DNA of 64,000 nt from Paucibacter sp. KBW04 (GTDB lineage: Bacteria > Pseudomonadota > Gammaproteobacteria > Burkholderiales > Burkholderiaceae_C), in NCBI RefSeq assembly GCF_003852425.1, contig NZ_QAJN01000006.1, positions 62,368 through 126,367 on the forward strand, in the 5' to 3' direction. Each line of letters starts with the position of its first letter. Position 1 is the first letter of the stretch. The position numbers were made by a program, and so were the translations under genes. Positions 50,154 through 59,479 of this stretch are shown here, one piece after another. The notes under the pieces are model-generated. The model was not told the DNA's origin. It did not search any database and worked only from the letters and a program-made list of their open reading frames with translations.

Positions 50154-50696
50154 GGCGGGGCTCGACCCGTGTAAGGCACCTAGCTAGTCGCGGGTCGCGC
50201 CACAGTCCGACGAAGTTTCACCGGGCGTCGGCAGAAACACGTTGTGGCGAGTTCTGGAGGGTCTTGCCAATGTTTGGCGCCCTCCCAACGTCAAGCCGAT
50301 ACATGCATCAGCACCTTTTGCATGCGGGGACAACCTCGGCGTTCCCGCGCTACCCTTGAGTTGGATCGCGCCCTATCCTTGGAATATGTGCTGCTGAGGA
50401 GGGCTGCCCGTGGCGGTGCTCGAAGGTTCAGGTCGTTCGGGCGTCAAGAATGACCGGCAGCAAAATGCCCATAGCCGAAGCTCGAGGTCAACGGCGAAGG
50501 GCGGCAGCGCAGCGGCTGCAGTAGCTCGTACCCGCTAGCCCAACTAGCGCTGTCTGAGACCAAGCGGTCATCGGGGTCGGACGCCGCATGCTTATTCGGT
50601 CGGTCGCTTAACAAGGCGCCGCAGCCATTGTGCTCAAAATGTACATGGCCTCGCCTCGGGCGTCCCTGAGTGGTCCGTTCCGACCTGTTGCAATCA
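50154..50696. other. 543-bp gene-poor region at the left edge of the NACHT insertion
   Basis: No convincing gene is seen; the longest open frame (50244-50453) has no family-like sequence or ribosome site. A 7-bp inverted repeat (CGACCCG 50163-50169 / CGGGTCG 50191-50197) with an internal CTAGCTAG lies just after the CusF stop. Composition and word use differ from the flanking operons, in keeping with foreign DNA. I found no attachment-site duplication. Confidence 0.4.
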
Positions 50697-53600
50697 CTAT
50701 GTCTTCTTGTTGTTCTTAGTCAAAATGGTCTTTTTCGCACGGCTTTCCGTGCTGCCTGCCCTGAAATCTTCCGGCGTCGTCGCATCAATACCGATGACGC
50801 GTAGGTAGAGCGTTCGGTCCCTGGCCTCTAGCTGCTGCGCCTTATCCGTCAGGATCGCCAGGACCTGCTGGAAGTTCAGCTGCTTCTTCGAGCCCGGGAT
50901 AGTCCACAAGCGCCCCTTGGTCTGCAAGACCAGCACCAGGAAGCCGGTGGTCGCCTTTCGGTGGCGCATGTACTGGCCAACCAACTGGCTTTCCAGCGCG
51001 ACGAGGTAGTCGGCCAACGTCCAGCGCTCGGACATCTTCAGTTCGATAGAGGCTCGCCATTCATCCTTGCTGCACAGGATATCCCGGCGCTTCGCCTCGG
51101 CGGTGTGGGATTCGACGGTCACGGAGTACCGCGCGCGCGCATGATGGTTCAGCTCGCTGGCTAGGAGCTTCTGGAAGTGCGCTTCCAGCGCCAAGCCCGC
51201 CTTCTTGCCTTCCTCTCCCTTCTTGTTGACTCGCGTGAAGTCGACCTCGCTGAAGAAGCTGCGAAGGCTGTGCTCGCCGCGTTCGACGTCGTACTGAACG
51301 GCACGAAGGTCAGCATGCACGGCCATGGCGAACGCGGTCGTACCGGTGACATCTCCACGGAAGTTCTCCTCGAACTTCGCGTAGTTCACTTGCGCAAGGG
51401 GCTCCCGGGTGAGCTGCCGTTCACGAAGTTCGAACTGCTTCATTTTGATGTACTCAATGGTGAAGTCGTCGGCGGGCAGCGCCAGCCGGATTCGTTCCAG
51501 CGCGCTGTACGCCGCTTGAGAAGTAGCAGCAGCGATCCCATTGATGATTACGCCGCGGAATCGCTCTGCGTTGTCTCTGGGGCCAGGGCTGTAGGTAACA
51601 CCAGCCGGTCTGTCCACATCATCCTTCGGGTCGACTGCCCACCTCGTCCATAGGTACAGGTCCTCCAGCGCCATGATGCCGTGGTCGCTCTCCATTGCAA
51701 TTCGCCCCGCGATGCCCTCGCGGTCACGACCGAACGCAGCGGCAAGGTCAAAGATAAAGGTCTTGACGGCCAGCGGGTCCACCGGCCCCCAGGCGTTGAC
51801 GGCATTGCGCCACCGCAACGGACGCTGAATTAACCAGCGGGTGGCCCAGGTCAGCGCATGTTTGCGCTGCGCGCGGAGGGGCTCGTCGACTGAGTCAGGC
51901 AGCGGCGAGCAGTAGGCGGCCTTCATCTTGTGAAGCGCCAAGCGCTCAAAGTCATCTTGCGGGACCTTGCCTCGCACCGACAGAGCCGCCTTCAGCAACC
52001 GATCCTCAACGTAGTCGGCGGATGGTTTCACGCGTATCAGGTGCTTCCATGCGAGGCCTGCGAGTGCTTCTTGGACCGGTGCAGGTGCGTCGGGAATGGA
52101 TGCCAGCAGCTCTTCGGCGTGCTCCCTGGACGTAGCGCCGTTCCCTGCCTCGCCCGCGATTGATACCAACTCATGAACCGAAACGTCCGGATATGCCTTT
52201 ACGAGGGCCCAAAACCACTTCGGATAGCCGTTGATTTCGAGGAGCGCGTAACGCAGGGCTCGGCGCACCTCAGATTCAGTGAGGACGGGAAGCACTGTCC
52301 CGTCCGCAAGTTCAAGCTTGAGACCCTGCAGACCGGCCGCAGTGATGTGGAAAGTAGAATTCGGCTCACTCTCTTTGAAGGTCGGGGCCTTGTCGCGCCA
52401 CAGGCGACTCATGCCCTGTCGGGTAGCCGCAGCAATCTTCGCGCCGGCGGCCTTCTCGAACGCCTCGAAGTCGACCTCACCAATTCTTGAGGTGCTGCGA
52501 TTCGTCTGAAGCAGCCACCCGGCGATCCACTCGAGTGCCCGAGTATCCGTCCCGTCAGCCAGTGCGCTCAGGCGCTCGGTAAGCTGCCGCTTCACCTTCG
52601 CGTCGACAGTGAGCTTCTCGCTCTTTGGCTTGACTGGCTTAGGCACCGGCTGCTGTGCGATGGCTCTCGCGCGTTGACCTTGCCATTCTGCGTACACGCG
52701 GCTGAGCTGCGCATCGTTCACCTGAACAACATCCTCGGGTGTGTAGGTACAGGGCCGGCGGAAGCCAATAACTGCCTGGAACAGGTCGTCGTCATTGAGC
52801 TGCCCTTGAACGGTCGACCGCAGCAACGCGAGGCGTACGGCGACATTCGCCTCTACTGCTGACCTCAGCTCTTCGATTGCGCTGCTCTCCAAGTAGCGAT
52901 CGTAGATTCCTCGAGTCAAGACGCGGTAGAGGCGAGCGACCTTGACCGCCAGGGCGCCATCCGTCCTCGCCACTAAGGCTCCGAGAACCTTGGCAACGAG
53001 GTCGACGTACTGCTGATCCTCGCGATTTCGCCTTTGCTTCACCTCCCTTTTCACCATGCGCACAACGAGCCCACGCGCTAATTGATACAGCTGGCCATCC
53101 GTTGCATCGGCCAGCATGCTTCCCTTCTCGAGAGAGTAGGTAAGCTGGAAGCCGCGCGGTCCGGCCAAGAACTGGTTGTCGACCATCTCGGCGACATCAC
53201 GGGGCGAGAAATGGCGCCATCCCAGCTCAAGCAACAGGAGGCTGACGACGCCCTCGCGCACAGTGGTACTAACCACCGCAGCGGACGCGAGTGCTGCAAG
53301 ATCGACGGGCCTGCGCAATGCAAGGAAGTAGCCAACGTCTTTGCTGTCGGAGAGAACGCGGTCAAACCTAGACCCGTGACGCTTGAGAAGTTTCGCCCGC
53401 AATGGCTCGATCTTGCACGCGGTAGCAATGTCGAGCAGGACGTCGCGCGCCCAGTAATTGTCCTGGTATTGGTCGTACAGGCTCGCTATGGTCCCGGCCA
53501 ATCGGTCTGGCCCAGCCTGCCAGAAGTTCTCAGACGTCAACCGGAACTTAGTGCGGCCGATGTGGTCGCCCTTTTCCACCAAGCGCTTGATGCTCTCCGT

Positions 53601-54968
53601 CAAAGCGTCCTGTGCAGCTTTGGTCGGGACGGCCGGATTGCGCAGGTCACCGAAGAACGCTAACGCCTGCGGATCCTTCTGCAGGATGACCTCGCGGCAA
53701 TGCGCGTTCAGCGTGGCGAGCCATCCCAACATCGGCAAGAAGGCAGGCTGCACCCCTTGCTCGCCGCTAGTCGCAGCCCAGCTGAAGTTCTCGAGGAGCC
53801 GCTCCGCTTGGTCCGGCGAGGCCACCAGGCCGGCGAGGCGTTTGGCCGCGAGGAACGGCGCAAGCTCGTCGGGATAGACCTTGACCTGATGGAAGCCGGC
53901 GTCGATGAAGAGCTGGGAGTTCAACAGGGCCTTGATGCCCGCCTCATGAAGCATCGGTGACGCAATCAGCCGTGCTGACAAGGCCGTTTTAGGAATAGCC
54001 AGGGTCGCTTCGGGCATTTCGATATTCACCAGCTGGCACACGACCGACGCAGAGGCAAGGCGCTGAGCCACACTGGTCAGGACCTCCAGTTCAGGGATGC
54101 CGGCGTCAACTAGCCGATGGTCAGCCCCGCGCAGGGTGCCGATGGCGTTCACGACGCGCTCGAACACCTCGGTCAAGGATTCCGGCGGACTGGCCACCAA
54201 GTCGATGCGCGCAAGGATGTCCAGTCCGCCCGGGCTGCGAACGAAGCCCGACAAGCCACGCTCACTGGCAATCTCGATCAATTGCTTGGCATCCAGTGCT
54301 GGGTATCGCCCGGTAAGGTACAGGGCAGCCTGGTGGTCTTCTAGATGGGCCATAGAAAACAGGCGTAGCGGCACCGGCGCCTCGGCTTCCACTGCTACGC
54401 TGGTCGCACCGCCAGTACCAAGACCACTTGGTCCGCCCGAGCTTCCGACAGTCTTCGAGGCCGACTTAGAAAGCAACTCCGAGAGCTTCTCGAAGATGTC
54501 TGCAGTGAGGACAGCGGGCCGAGTCGAAATCACCCACCGAACATACTCGTTAGGCCACCCCAGTTCGTCGGCAACGTCGCCGACGAGGTGGCTGATATTT
54601 TCGGCCTTGCCGGCGGCGGCCTCATCCAACGAGTCGACAAACACCGTGATGGGGCCGCCTGGCGAGGCCTTCCACGCGCGATAGGCGTCGCGGTCATCGC
54701 CGGTCAGTGCCTTGTCGAGACTGCCGCGATCCGCGAGTTGGCGCAGCGCGACGAACACGGCGGTCTCGCCATTCGCACGGAGTTGCGCCGCCTGTTGGCG
54801 CATTTCGGTGGTCTTCCCAAAGTTCGCTGCTGCAACGATGACGCTGGCGCGGTTCTCGATCACCTTGGCCCACGCCACTTGCTTGCCACGCAGTTGCGCG
54901 GCGACGAGTTCGTGCTGGTCGTAGCTTTCGCGCTCGGCAAAACGTCGATTCAGATCGTAGTAGGCCAA
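50697..54968 (-). CDS. Large NACHT/STAND-like NTPase with C-terminal PD-(D/E)xK nuclease-like motif
   Basis: The 1423-residue protein starts at TTG 54968, preceded by a strong GGAGGG. An N-terminal NTPase spans about residues 1-260. Walker A is the unusual VAAANFGKTTEM (Lys52), Walker B is ITVFVDSLDEA (Asp112, Asp115-Glu116, as in NACHT), and sensor VRWVISTRP is followed by a winged-helix-like LFSMAHLEDHQAALYL. About 1000 residues of mainly helical, unrecognised sequence follow. Near the end RRDILCS (Asp1296) and SIELKMS (Glu1309, Lys1311), then ESQLVGQY, fit a restriction-endonuclease fold. No signal peptide or TM is seen. NACHT NTPases joined to nucleases are often anti-phage proteins. It stands alone, flanked by unrelated operons. 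Not recognised as a named system. Confidence 0.75.
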   Translation of the reverse strand: MAYYDLNRRFAERESYDQHELVAAQLRGKQVAWAKVIENRASVIVAAANFGKTTEMRQQAAQLRANGETAVFVALRQLADRGSLDKALTGDDRDAYRAWKASPGGPITVFVDSLDEAAAGKAENISHLVGDVADELGWPNEYVRWVISTRPAVLTADIFEKLSELLSKSASKTVGSSGGPSGLGTGGATSVAVEAEAPVPLRLFSMAHLEDHQAALYLTGRYPALDAKQLIEIASERGLSGFVRSPGGLDILARIDLVASPPESLTEVFERVVNAIGTLRGADHRLVDAGIPELEVLTSVAQRLASASVVCQLVNIEMPEATLAIPKTALSARLIASPMLHEAGIKALLNSQLFIDAGFHQVKVYPDELAPFLAAKRLAGLVASPDQAERLLENFSWAATSGEQGVQPAFLPMLGWLATLNAHCREVILQKDPQALAFFGDLRNPAVPTKAAQDALTESIKRLVEKGDHIGRTKFRLTSENFWQAGPDRLAGTIASLYDQYQDNYWARDVLLDIATACKIEPLRAKLLKRHGSRFDRVLSDSKDVGYFLALRRPVDLAALASAAVVSTTVREGVVSLLLLELGWRHFSPRDVAEMVDNQFLAGPRGFQLTYSLEKGSMLADATDGQLYQLARGLVVRMVKREVKQRRNREDQQYVDLVAKVLGALVARTDGALAVKVARLYRVLTRGIYDRYLESSAIEELRSAVEANVAVRLALLRSTVQGQLNDDDLFQAVIGFRRPCTYTPEDVVQVNDAQLSRVYAEWQGQRARAIAQQPVPKPVKPKSEKLTVDAKVKRQLTERLSALADGTDTRALEWIAGWLLQTNRSTSRIGEVDFEAFEKAAGAKIAAATRQGMSRLWRDKAPTFKESEPNSTFHITAAGLQGLKLELADGTVLPVLTESEVRRALRYALLEINGYPKWFWALVKAYPDVSVHELVSIAGEAGNGATSREHAEELLASIPDAPAPVQEALAGLAWKHLIRVKPSADYVEDRLLKAALSVRGKVPQDDFERLALHKMKAAYCSPLPDSVDEPLRAQRKHALTWATRWLIQRPLRWRNAVNAWGPVDPLAVKTFIFDLAAAFGRDREGIAGRIAMESDHGIMALEDLYLWTRWAVDPKDDVDRPAGVTYSPGPRDNAERFRGVIINGIAAATSQAAYSALERIRLALPADDFTIEYIKMKQFELRERQLTREPLAQVNYAKFEENFRGDVTGTTAFAMAVHADLRAVQYDVERGEHSLRSFFSEVDFTRVNKKGEEGKKAGLALEAHFQKLLASELNHHARARYSVTVESHTAEAKRRDILCSKDEWRASIELKMSERWTLADYLVALESQLVGQYMRHRKATTGFLVLVLQTKGRLWTIPGSKKQLNFQQVLAILTDKAQQLEARDRTLYLRVIGIDATTPEDFRAGSTESRAKKTILTKNNKKT

Positions 54969-55244
54969 TTTGCCCTCCGCTGTTTGTATCTGCTTTATGC
55001 GGGAGCAGTTTAGTCACATGAAAACACTCCGAATTGAATCGGCGGCCTACGAACGTCGAGTGCTATTTCTTCCTGTGCAGCGGTCAAACTTGCCGCTGTC
55101 CATTGGTTGCCCGGTGAGGAAAAAGTGGTCGCTCGCTCTACCGGCGGAGAGGGACTCCGAGCAGCTTGTTACCGAAGTTTGACTAACTTCAGCTGAGAGC
55201 ACATTGCCGCCGCTGACGCTCAATGACCACCCAGTTGCTCTGGA
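54969..55244. other. Region upstream of the NACHT gene, right edge of the insertion
   Basis: This 276-bp stretch holds the NACHT gene promoter (minus strand) and the 3' side of nagA. A possible 54-codon plus-strand frame from ATG 55018 has no family-like sequence. A 6-bp stem (GAAGTT / AACTTC, 55174-55190) about 55 bp past the nagA stop is a weak terminator candidate. No integrase or terminal repeat is visible. Confidence 0.35.
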
Positions 55245-56372
55245 CTAGGCCACGCCCGACCCGGCCAAGTCGATCGCAGATCCCTCGACGAAAACATTGC
55301 GCACTTGCAACTCAGCATCCATCACCACCAAGTCGGCCCAGGCGCCAGCCTGCAAGATGCCGCGCTCGTCCTGCAAGCCCAGGTATTCCGCCGGGTATTG
55401 GGACAAGCGGCGCGAGGCGTCCGCCAGGTCCAGGCCGATGGAGACTAGATTGCGCAAGGCTTGGTCCATGGTCAGGGCGCTGCCGGCCAGGGAATCGCCC
55501 AGCACTAAGCGCACGCAGCCAAAGCACTTCATCACCCGCTGCAAGCCCAAGGCGTATTCGCCGTCGGGCATGCCGGTGGCTGCCGTTGCGTCGGTGACGC
55601 CATAAGCCTTGGGGATGCAGCGCATGGCGGCGCGCAAGGCGCCGGGGTGCACATGGTGCAGATCGGGGATCAGCTCGGCAAACTCCGCATGGGCCAGGGC
55701 CGCGCCCACCATGCCGGGGTCGCGGTGGTTGAGCGGCGTCATGCCGTTGAACAAATGAGTGAAGCCCGCCGCACCGGCTTGCAGCGCGGCCAGGCCGTCT
55801 TCATACGTGCCCGCGCTATGGCCCAGCTGCACCCGTATGCCCATTTCACACAGCGCGGGGATCAGGGCCAGATGGCCGCTGACTTCGGGCGCCAGGGTCA
55901 GCACCTTGACGGGGGCGATGGCATGCAGGCGTTGCACACCTTCGAGCGTGGCCTGCACCACCAGGGGCGGCTGCGCGCCCAGGCGGCGGTGGTTGAGAAA
56001 CGGCCCTTCCAGATGCACACCCAAGACCCGTGCACCGGCCGGGTCGCGCTGGGCGATGGCGCCGGCCAGGCCCTGCAAGGCGCGTTCGATCTCGGCCGCA
56101 TGGGCCGTCATGGTGGTGCCCAGCATCGCGGTTGTGCCGTGGCGGGCATGGGCGCGCGCCACATGCTGGGCAGCGTCGCCGCCGCGCATGATGTCCACGC
56201 CCTCGCCGCCATGCACATGCAGGTCGATGAAGCCGGGCAGGATGATTTGATCGGCGGCCACGCTCGCGTCTTCTTCCAGACGCTGGATGCGGCCGTGCTC
56301 AAAGAACAGGCGGCCGAGCAGCCAGCCCTGGGCCGTCAGGATGCGGCCTTGCAGCACTTGGGCTTGGCTCAT
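55245..56372 (-). CDS. nagA: N-acetylglucosamine/galactosamine-6-phosphate deacetylase
   Basis: The 375-residue amidohydrolase removes acetate from GlcNAc-6-P or GalNAc-6-P. It shows LPGFIDLHVHGGEGVDIMRG, GVHLEGPFLNH with the metal-binding Glu, IRVQLGHSAGTYEDG, GFTHLFNGMTPLNHRDPGMV, DLHHVHPGALR and the catalytic Asp in YGVTDATAATGM. ATG 56372 shares one base with the stop of the regulator gene (TGATG). In an operon with agaS, kbaZ and agaR, the galactosamine form (AgaA) is quite possible. It is the last gene of the operon. Confidence 0.92.
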   Translation of the reverse strand: MSQAQVLQGRILTAQGWLLGRLFFEHGRIQRLEEDASVAADQIILPGFIDLHVHGGEGVDIMRGGDAAQHVARAHARHGTTAMLGTTMTAHAAEIERALQGLAGAIAQRDPAGARVLGVHLEGPFLNHRRLGAQPPLVVQATLEGVQRLHAIAPVKVLTLAPEVSGHLALIPALCEMGIRVQLGHSAGTYEDGLAALQAGAAGFTHLFNGMTPLNHRDPGMVGAALAHAEFAELIPDLHHVHPGALRAAMRCIPKAYGVTDATAATGMPDGEYALGLQRVMKCFGCVRLVLGDSLAGSALTMDQALRNLVSIGLDLADASRRLSQYPAEYLGLQDERGILQAGAWADLVVMDAELQVRNVFVEGSAIDLAGSGVA

Positions 56373-57211
56373 CAATCGACCAGGATCAGCTCGATGCCCA
56401 GTCGCTGCAGGCCATCACGGTACTCGGCGCTGATGCCGGCGTCGGTGATGACCGCCTGCACCCGCTCCAGGCCGATGATGCGATGCAGGCTGACGCGGCC
56501 GAACTTGCTGGAGTCCGTCATCACGATGGTGCGGCGCGAACGCTCCACCATCTTGCGATTCAGGCTGGCCTCGCGCTCGCTGTGGGTGGTGATGCCGAAG
56601 TGCAGATCGAAACCGTCCACACCCAGGAACAGTTTGTCGAAGTTATAGGCCGCCAGCGAGGCCTCGGCCTGCACGCCCTGGAAGGACTGCGAGGCCTTGC
56701 GCAAGACGCCGCCGGTGATCATGACCTGCACGCCCTCGGCCTGCGCCAACTCTTCGACGATATTGAGCCCGTTGCTCATCACCGTCAGGTCCTGGGCCGT
56801 GCGCAGATAACGCGCCAGCTTGTGGGTGGTGGTGCCGGAGTCGATCAGGATGTTCTCGCCCGGCAAAACCATCTCGGCCGCGCGTGCGCCGATGCGCTCC
56901 TTCAGCGTGGGATTGAGATGGTCTTTTTCACGGATGTCCTGCTCGGGTGTGCCGCGCGGATTGAAAAATGCACCGCCGTAATTGCGCGTTAGCAAACCCT
57001 GTTGCTCAAAGTGGTCGAGGTCGTGACGAATCGTCACGGCCGACACACCCAGCAGCGGCACCAGGTCCGAGACCTGCACGCTGCCTTGCTCCATCAAGAG
57101 CTTGAGCAATTGTTCCCTGCGTTGATTGGTATTCCTCATGCTGCCCTGGTTTCCGACCTGAGCCTGCACTTTAGCCGTGATTGCCGGCGCTTTCGCTGAA
57201 GTGGCGCTCAT
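56372..57211 (-). CDS. agaR: DeoR-family repressor of amino-sugar catabolism
   Basis: From ATG 57211 the protein has 279 residues; ATG 57139 would give 255, nearer the family norm. A DeoR helix-turn-helix (RREQLLKLLMEQGSVQVSDL, VSAVTIRHDLDHFEQQGLLT) precedes a sugar-phosphate-isomerase-like effector domain with IDSGTTTHKLARYLR, MSNGLNIVEEL, MITGGVLRKASQSFQG, FDKLFLGVDGFD and VMTDSSKFGRVSLHRIIGL. The order is very close to E. coli AgaR, which represses GalNAc/galactosamine genes until a phosphosugar binds. The longer start overlaps the kbaZ stop by ATGA. It likely autoregulates this operon. Confidence 0.88.
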   Translation of the reverse strand: MSATSAKAPAITAKVQAQVGNQGSMRNTNQRREQLLKLLMEQGSVQVSDLVPLLGVSAVTIRHDLDHFEQQGLLTRNYGGAFFNPRGTPEQDIREKDHLNPTLKERIGARAAEMVLPGENILIDSGTTTHKLARYLRTAQDLTVMSNGLNIVEELAQAEGVQVMITGGVLRKASQSFQGVQAEASLAAYNFDKLFLGVDGFDLHFGITTHSEREASLNRKMVERSRRTIVMTDSSKFGRVSLHRIIGLERVQAVITDAGISAEYRDGLQRLGIELILVD

Positions 57212-58500
57212 GGTTTTCGCTCTCCGCAGGCGCGCGCATACGAGGCGATGACCCGCTCGACCTGATGCTGCAGCAGGGCTTGCGCCTGCACGGGCAGCTC
57301 GCCTCGCAGCACCGCCTCGTATTGCAGCGGCATGAACTGGCTGAGCACCGGCAGAGGAATCCCGCTGGCATCCAGATTCGCCAACAGGGTGGCCTGGGCC
57401 GCGCGCAGCTGGGGCAGGCCCCAGTAATAGCGGCAGCGGTCGCTGAGCGAGTACTGGCGCAGCAAGGCTTGCTGGGCCGGCTCGCCCGTGTAGTACTTCT
57501 GCCAGTGCTTGGGGCTGGCCAGCATGCAGCTTTCCAGCACGCCGGGCAGATTGGCGCATTGCTCGGGCGGCAAGAGCACGCGCTCGATGGCGGACAGCGC
57601 GAACAAGGCCTCGCGCAAGGCAAAGGTCAGGGCCGGCCCCACCTTGAGGATGGCGAAATGGTCGCGCACCAGCTGGCTCAGGGCGGCCTCGGTCTGGTAG
57701 TCGGTGGAATGGGCTTCAAACAGCAGGCCGCCCAGGCCCTGCTCCGCCAGCTGAGCCAGCTCACGCGCGGCCTCGGGCTGGTAATGAAAGATGCGGCTGT
57801 GGTCAAAGTCCACGCCCGGCTGCACCACCAGGGCGACGACGCGGGGCCAGGTCTTGCTCAAGGCCCGGGCTTCAAAGGCTTCTCGGTGCACGGCCACCGT
57901 GCGCTGGGCCGCGGCCACGCGGGTGACGGCGATCACATCGGGCTCGCCCACCTCGCCGCCCGGCACCGGCACCTCGGTGCCGATGACGTAAACCGGTGCG
58001 GGCCCCGTCTGGCTGCCGCGCGCATAGGCTTGCTCGGCCACCTGGCACAGCTCGGCCGAGCGGGCGGCGATCACTTCGTCCGACAGAACGGCCGGGTCGT
58101 CTGCGCAGCGCATGCTGCAGTCCAGATGGATCTTTTCGAAACCGGCATCCACATAGGCTTTGATGAGATCGCGCGCATGGCCCATGGCCTCCGCGGCGGG
58201 CAGATGCTGCCAGGCGTTCGGCCCCAGATGGTCTCCACCCAGGATGACTTGCTCAGGCGCCAAACCCACCGTGGCCGCCAGCGCCAGCACATGGGCGCGG
58301 AATTCCTGCGGCCGCATGCCGGTATAGCCGCCGAACTGATCGACCTGGTTGGAGGTGGCTTCGATCAAGACAGGGCTGCCTTGACGCTGAGCATGCTTGA
58401 GCGCGGCCAGCAAGACCTGATCATTGGCCGAGCAGACGCTGTAGATACCCAGGGCTTGGCCGGCACGGTGGGCGGCGAGTTGTTGCAGGATCCAGGACAT
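57208..58500 (-). CDS. kbaZ: Tagatose-1,6-bisphosphate aldolase non-catalytic subunit (KbaZ/GatZ type)
   Basis: The 430-residue protein has the KbaZ/GatZ pattern throughout: GIYSVCSANDQVLLAALKHA, PVLIEATSNQVDQFGGYTGM, LGGDHLGPNAWQHLPAAEAM, KIHLDCSMRCADDP and YVIGTEVPVPGGE. It stabilises and activates the class II aldolase KbaY/GatY, splitting tagatose-1,6-bisphosphate to DHAP and glyceraldehyde-3-phosphate. Older annotation called it a tagatose-6-phosphate kinase. No kbaY-type catalytic gene is in the window. It lies 24 bp after the ROK kinase. Confidence 0.92.
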   Translation of the reverse strand: MSWILQQLAAHRAGQALGIYSVCSANDQVLLAALKHAQRQGSPVLIEATSNQVDQFGGYTGMRPQEFRAHVLALAATVGLAPEQVILGGDHLGPNAWQHLPAAEAMGHARDLIKAYVDAGFEKIHLDCSMRCADDPAVLSDEVIAARSAELCQVAEQAYARGSQTGPAPVYVIGTEVPVPGGEVGEPDVIAVTRVAAAQRTVAVHREAFEARALSKTWPRVVALVVQPGVDFDHSRIFHYQPEAARELAQLAEQGLGGLLFEAHSTDYQTEAALSQLVRDHFAILKVGPALTFALREALFALSAIERVLLPPEQCANLPGVLESCMLASPKHWQKYYTGEPAQQALLRQYSLSDRCRYYWGLPQLRAAQATLLANLDASGIPLPVLSQFMPLQYEAVLRGELPVQAQALLQHQVERVIASYARACGERKP

Positions 58501-58524
58501 GGCGTTCTTCGAGAATGAGTGAGA

Positions 58525-59478
58525 TTAAGAAGGCAAGACCAGCAAGGCTGCGCCGCGCGTGCCACCCGCGTCACCAAAGCGCGGCGGCAACACTTGCGGC
58601 GGCTGAACCTGGGCAAACAAATGCGGCCGCATCGCGCCGGGTAGGCGCTGATACATCAGCGGCATTTGCGAGAGCCCGCCGCCCAGCACCAAGACCTCGG
58701 GGTCCAGCACCAGCACCAACTGGGCCAGGCCATAGCCCAGCAGATCGAAGTAGCAGTCCAGGGTGTGGCGGGCCCCGGCGTCACCGGCCTCGGCCGCAGC
58801 GGCAATGGCCGCGGGCTCGCAAATCTTGCCGGTGAAGAACTGGTGCAGACGCCGCATGCCGCTGCCCGACACATAGGTTTCCAGGCAGCCTTGCAGGCCG
58901 CAGCCGCAGGCCACCAGGGGCAGCTGGTAATGCAGGGCCAGACGGGCCGGCACGGCCATATGGCCCCACTCGCCGGCCAGGCCCTGGGCGCCGCGCAGCA
59001 AGCGCCCATCGGCGCAGAAGCCGCCGCCCGCGCCGGTGCCAAGAATGGCGCCGAACATGCTGCGCGCCTGCGCGGCCGCGCCGCCATGGGCTTCCGACAG
59101 GGCAAAGCATTGGCAGTCATTGCCAAAGGCCAGGCGGCGGTTTTGCCCGGGCAGAACCAGGCGCTTCTCAAGCAGCTCCACCACCGGCTGCTTGTGCAGA
59201 CAGGGCACGTTGCTGCTGATCTGCAAGCCGGTCTGGCCGTCGCGCAGGCCGGGCAAGCCGATGCCCACGGCGCAGGCCTGCAGGCCCAGCGCGTCCTCGG
59301 CCTCCTGCACCAGCTCGGCCACCGCCTGCACAAAGGCCGACAGCTGCTGGGTCGGTGTGGCCACACGCTTGCGGAACACGGCCTCCATCGCCTGCGGCCC
59401 AGAGGCCGCCACGCGGTAGGCCACCAGCTCGATCTTGCTGCCGCCTACATCGATGCCCAGCAGGGTTTCTTGGCTCAT
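58525..59478 (-). CDS. ROK-family N-acetylhexosamine kinase
   Basis: The 317-residue sugar kinase has the ATP-binding GIDVGGSKIELVAY, the ROK catalytic region (GIGLPGLRDG, FGNDCQCFALSEAHGG), GTGAGGGFCADGRLL, LAGEWGHMA and the zinc-binding CGCGLQGCLETYVSG. It should phosphorylate GlcNAc or GalNAc at O6 after ABC import, producing the substrate for the deacetylase. The start is two bases from the agaS stop, so translation is coupled. By operon context it is an AgaK/NagK. Confidence 0.88.
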   Translation of the reverse strand: MSQETLLGIDVGGSKIELVAYRVAASGPQAMEAVFRKRVATPTQQLSAFVQAVAELVQEAEDALGLQACAVGIGLPGLRDGQTGLQISSNVPCLHKQPVVELLEKRLVLPGQNRRLAFGNDCQCFALSEAHGGAAAQARSMFGAILGTGAGGGFCADGRLLRGAQGLAGEWGHMAVPARLALHYQLPLVACGCGLQGCLETYVSGSGMRRLHQFFTGKICEPAAIAAAAEAGDAGARHTLDCYFDLLGYGLAQLVLVLDPEVLVLGGGLSQMPLMYQRLPGAMRPHLFAQVQPPQVLPPRFGDAGGTRGAALLVLPS

Positions 59479-59479
59479 T

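Noticed and set aside
50244-50453. 69-codon frame between cusF and the NACHT gene
   Set aside because: No ribosome site, Arg-rich shadow-like composition and no family phrase; not supported as a gene.
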